This document shows positions 4,282-6,069 of a stretch of 6,069 nucleotides of DNA, in pieces. The notes under the pieces were generated by a model. It worked only from the letters and a program-made list of their open reading frames with translations. It ran no database searches and was not told where the DNA came from. Each line of letters begins with the position of its first letter. The first letter of the stretch is position 1. This DNA comes from DATLEX01 sp035525045 (GTDB lineage: Bacteria > Acidobacteriota > Thermoanaerobaculia > Gp7-AA8): the NCBI GenBank assembly GCA_035525045.1, contig DATLEX010000092.1, positions 1 through 6,069 on the forward strand, read 5' to 3'. A program made the translations under genes and the position numbers.

Positions 4282-6069
4282 ATGCGTAGAGTCCTCGTCC
4301 CTCTCCTCCTCGTCCTCGTCGCCATTCCCCTCGCCGCGCAGAGCCCGCCGTGGGTGCGGCATCCCGGGATGCGATTGCCCGGACAGATCGTGCGCGACGC
4401 GAACGGGATCGCCCACATCCGCGCCTTCACCGATCACGACGCCGTGTTCCTCAACGGCTGGGTCCACGCACAGGACCGGCTGTTCCAGATGGATGAGAAT
4501 CGGAGGACCGCCAACGGCACGCTGGCCGAGCTGTTCGGCACTGCGGCGCTGCCGACCGACGTCCAGCTCCGCACCCTCGGCCTCCGCCGGGCGGCCGGGC
4601 TCTCCCAGCTCGAGTCCTCCCCGCGGGCGAACCAGCTCCTGGCCGCCTATGCCGCCGGCGTGAACGCCTGGGTGGCTGCCAATCCCCTCCCGGCGGAATA
4701 CGGCGCGCTCGAGCTCACGCGCTTCGATCCCTGGACCGCGCTCGACTCCATCGCCGTGGCGAAGCTTCTCGCCTTCGGGCTCTCCTTCACCCTCGACATC
4801 GAGAACACCATCGCCCTCCTCACCTACCAGCAGGCGGGGCAGATCGTCGGCTTCAACGGCGCGGCGCTCTTCTTCGAGGACCTCTTCCGCTCCGCGCCCT
4901 TCGACCCCGCCTCGACCGTGCCCGACGCGACGGCGGCCGGCGGCGGGCCGGCGGCCGCGCCGGAGACGGCCGGCATCCGGGACTGGAGTGCCATCGACGA
5001 GGCGGTGGCCCAGATCAGGCCGGAGACCGTCGCGCTGATGAAGAAGTACACCGCGGACCTCCGGCAGATCGCCTTCTTCGATCGCATCCTCGATCCGGAG
5101 CTCCGCGGGGCCTCGAACGAGTGGGCCATCGCCGGCAGGCACACCACCACCGGCAATCCGATGATCGCCAACGACCCGCACCTCGCCCTGCGCATGCCGG
5201 CGACCTTCTACCCGATCGGTCTGCGCGGGGACAGGCTTCACGCCGTCGGGATGGGTTTCCCCGGCGTCCCGCTGGTGGTGCACGGGCACACCGACCGGAT
5301 CGCCTGGGGGAGCACGGTGAACCCGATGGACGTCACCGACGTCTACCAGGAGCAGGTCGTCCCCGACTCGACCTCGCCGTCGGGCTTCTCCTCGATCTAC
5401 CAGGGGCAGCGCGAGCCGCTGACCCCCATCCCGGAGTCGTATCGCGCCAACGTCCCCGGCAACGGCACGCCGGACGACCTAAGGGCCATTCCTCCCAGCG
5501 CCTCGATTCCGCAGGCCACGCTGATCGTCGGGCGCCGCAACGCGCCGATCATCTCGCTCGACTTCTCCACCGGCGCCGCCATCAGCGTGCAGTACATCGG
5601 GCACGGGCCGACGCGCGAGTTCGAGACCTTCCTCATCTGGAACGAGGCCCGGAACCTCGACGACTTCCAGCGCGGGCTGGAGTTCTTCGACGTCGGCTCG
5701 CAGAACTGGATCTACACCGACGCCGACGGGAACATCGCCTACTTCACCAGCGGCGAGATGCCCCTCCGAACCGACCTGCAGGCCGGCAGCGTCGCCGGGC
5801 TCCCCCCCTACTTCCTGCGCAACGGGATCACCGGGGAGAACGACTGGATCCGCATCGCCGCCCGTCCCGCGAACCAGGCCTCGCCCTACCAGATCCTCCC
5901 GGCCGCGGAGATGCCGCACGTGATCAACCCCGCCGGCGGATGGATCGTCAACGCCAACAACGATCCGGCCGGGACCACGCTCGACAACAACCCTCTCAAT
6001 CAGCTCCGCCCCGGCGGCGGGATCTTCTATCTCAGCCCCGGTTACTCAGGCTTCCGCGCCGGGCGGATC
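4282..6069 (+). CDS. exported penicillin amidase (acylase) family precursor, 3' end off window (partial)
   Basis: Seen: 596 codons without a stop, so the C-terminus is missing; family precursors usually run to about 700-850 residues. A signal peptide occupies residues 1-19 or so (MRRVLVPLLLVLVAIPLAA, LAA site). Residues 33-85 carry the alpha-chain start (GQIVRDANGIAHIRA, then GWVHAQDRLFQMDENRR). GASNEWAIAG places the N-terminal nucleophile of the beta chain at Ser278 (codon 5113-5115), with cleavage expected after Ala277. Further beta-chain signatures follow: ANDPHL 296-301, GHTDRIAWGST 335-345, and NANNDPAG 557-564, which should supply the oxyanion Asn. Family knowledge: these Ntn-hydrolases self-cleave into alpha and beta chains and hydrolyse amide bonds in the periplasm; known members act on beta-lactams, acyl-homoserine lactones or other N-acyl compounds. 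The substrate cannot be read from this sequence. An Ala/Gly/Pro-rich stretch (216-230) lies in the region before the cleavage site and may be part of a linker. It is divergent from the kinase gene, with no visible shared regulation. Confidence 0.95.
   Translation, partial: MRRVLVPLLLVLVAIPLAAQSPPWVRHPGMRLPGQIVRDANGIAHIRAFTDHDAVFLNGWVHAQDRLFQMDENRRTANGTLAELFGTAALPTDVQLRTLGLRRAAGLSQLESSPRANQLLAAYAAGVNAWVAANPLPAEYGALELTRFDPWTALDSIAVAKLLAFGLSFTLDIENTIALLTYQQAGQIVGFNGAALFFEDLFRSAPFDPASTVPDATAAGGGPAAAPETAGIRDWSAIDEAVAQIRPETVALMKKYTADLRQIAFFDRILDPELRGASNEWAIAGRHTTTGNPMIANDPHLALRMPATFYPIGLRGDRLHAVGMGFPGVPLVVHGHTDRIAWGSTVNPMDVTDVYQEQVVPDSTSPSGFSSIYQGQREPLTPIPESYRANVPGNGTPDDLRAIPPSASIPQATLIVGRRNAPIISLDFSTGAAISVQYIGHGPTREFETFLIWNEARNLDDFQRGLEFFDVGSQNWIYTDADGNIAYFTSGEMPLRTDLQAGSVAGLPPYFLRNGITGENDWIRIAARPANQASPYQILPAAEMPHVINPAGGWIVNANNDPAGTTLDNNPLNQLRPGGGIFYLSPGYSGFRAGRI

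Noticed and set aside
4262..4663. Ser-rich plus-strand open frame at the acylase start
   Set aside because: It is an out-of-frame reading of the CTC-rich signal-peptide codons of the acylase gene.
4270..5289. Minus-strand open frame of 339 codons inside the acylase gene
   Set aside because: It is antisense to a clear penicillin amidase with a signal peptide and strong ribosome binding site; its sequence is Gly/Glu/Arg-rich without motifs.

Overview
This is a GC-rich bacterial window with long G/C-ending codon runs in every gene. It holds three minus-strand genes on the left and one plus-strand gene on the right, separated by a 366-base divergent intergenic region. The organism is most likely an acidobacterium (Vicinamibacteria-like) or a similar Gram-negative soil bacterium. 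The inference rests on the kinase layout (short N-terminal prelude, PknB-like kinase, one membrane helix, TolB-like domain, TPR tail), which is very common in Acidobacteriota, plus an outer-membrane barrel protein and an exported penicillin-amidase-family enzyme. No taxonomic marker gene is present, so this is inference.

Minus strand, in transcription order: (1) a complete transmembrane serine/threonine protein kinase of 854 residues (3915 to 1351); (2) after a 68-base gap, a 172-residue exported protein (1282 to 764) whose body looks like a degenerate response-regulator receiver domain; (3) overlapping it by ATGA, an exported beta-barrel-like protein (767 running off the left edge). The order and the overlap suggest one operon in which a membrane kinase is followed by two envelope proteins. 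The gap before gene 2 holds a TTGACA-type promoter candidate, so genes 2 and 3 may also be transcribed on their own.

Plus strand: an exported penicillin amidase (Ntn-hydrolase) family precursor starts at 4282 behind a strong AGGAGG ribosome binding site and is cut by the right window edge after 596 residues. Its autoprocessing nucleophile is Ser278.

The intergenic region (3916-4281) is not empty. Bases 3979-4091 hold a short, frameshifted plus-strand remnant of glycerol kinase (GlpK, FGGY family): SNQRETTLLW in one frame, then ATGQPVANAIVWQDRRAA in the next, with a single-base deletion at the junction and a stop soon after. The kinase promoter candidate (TAGAAT) and a perfect 12-base palindrome, CCCGGGCCCGGG, lie between this fossil and the kinase start. 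The most notable observations are the GlpK fossil and the exported receiver-like protein coupled to an outer-membrane protein. I found no RNA genes, CRISPR arrays or insertion sequences.
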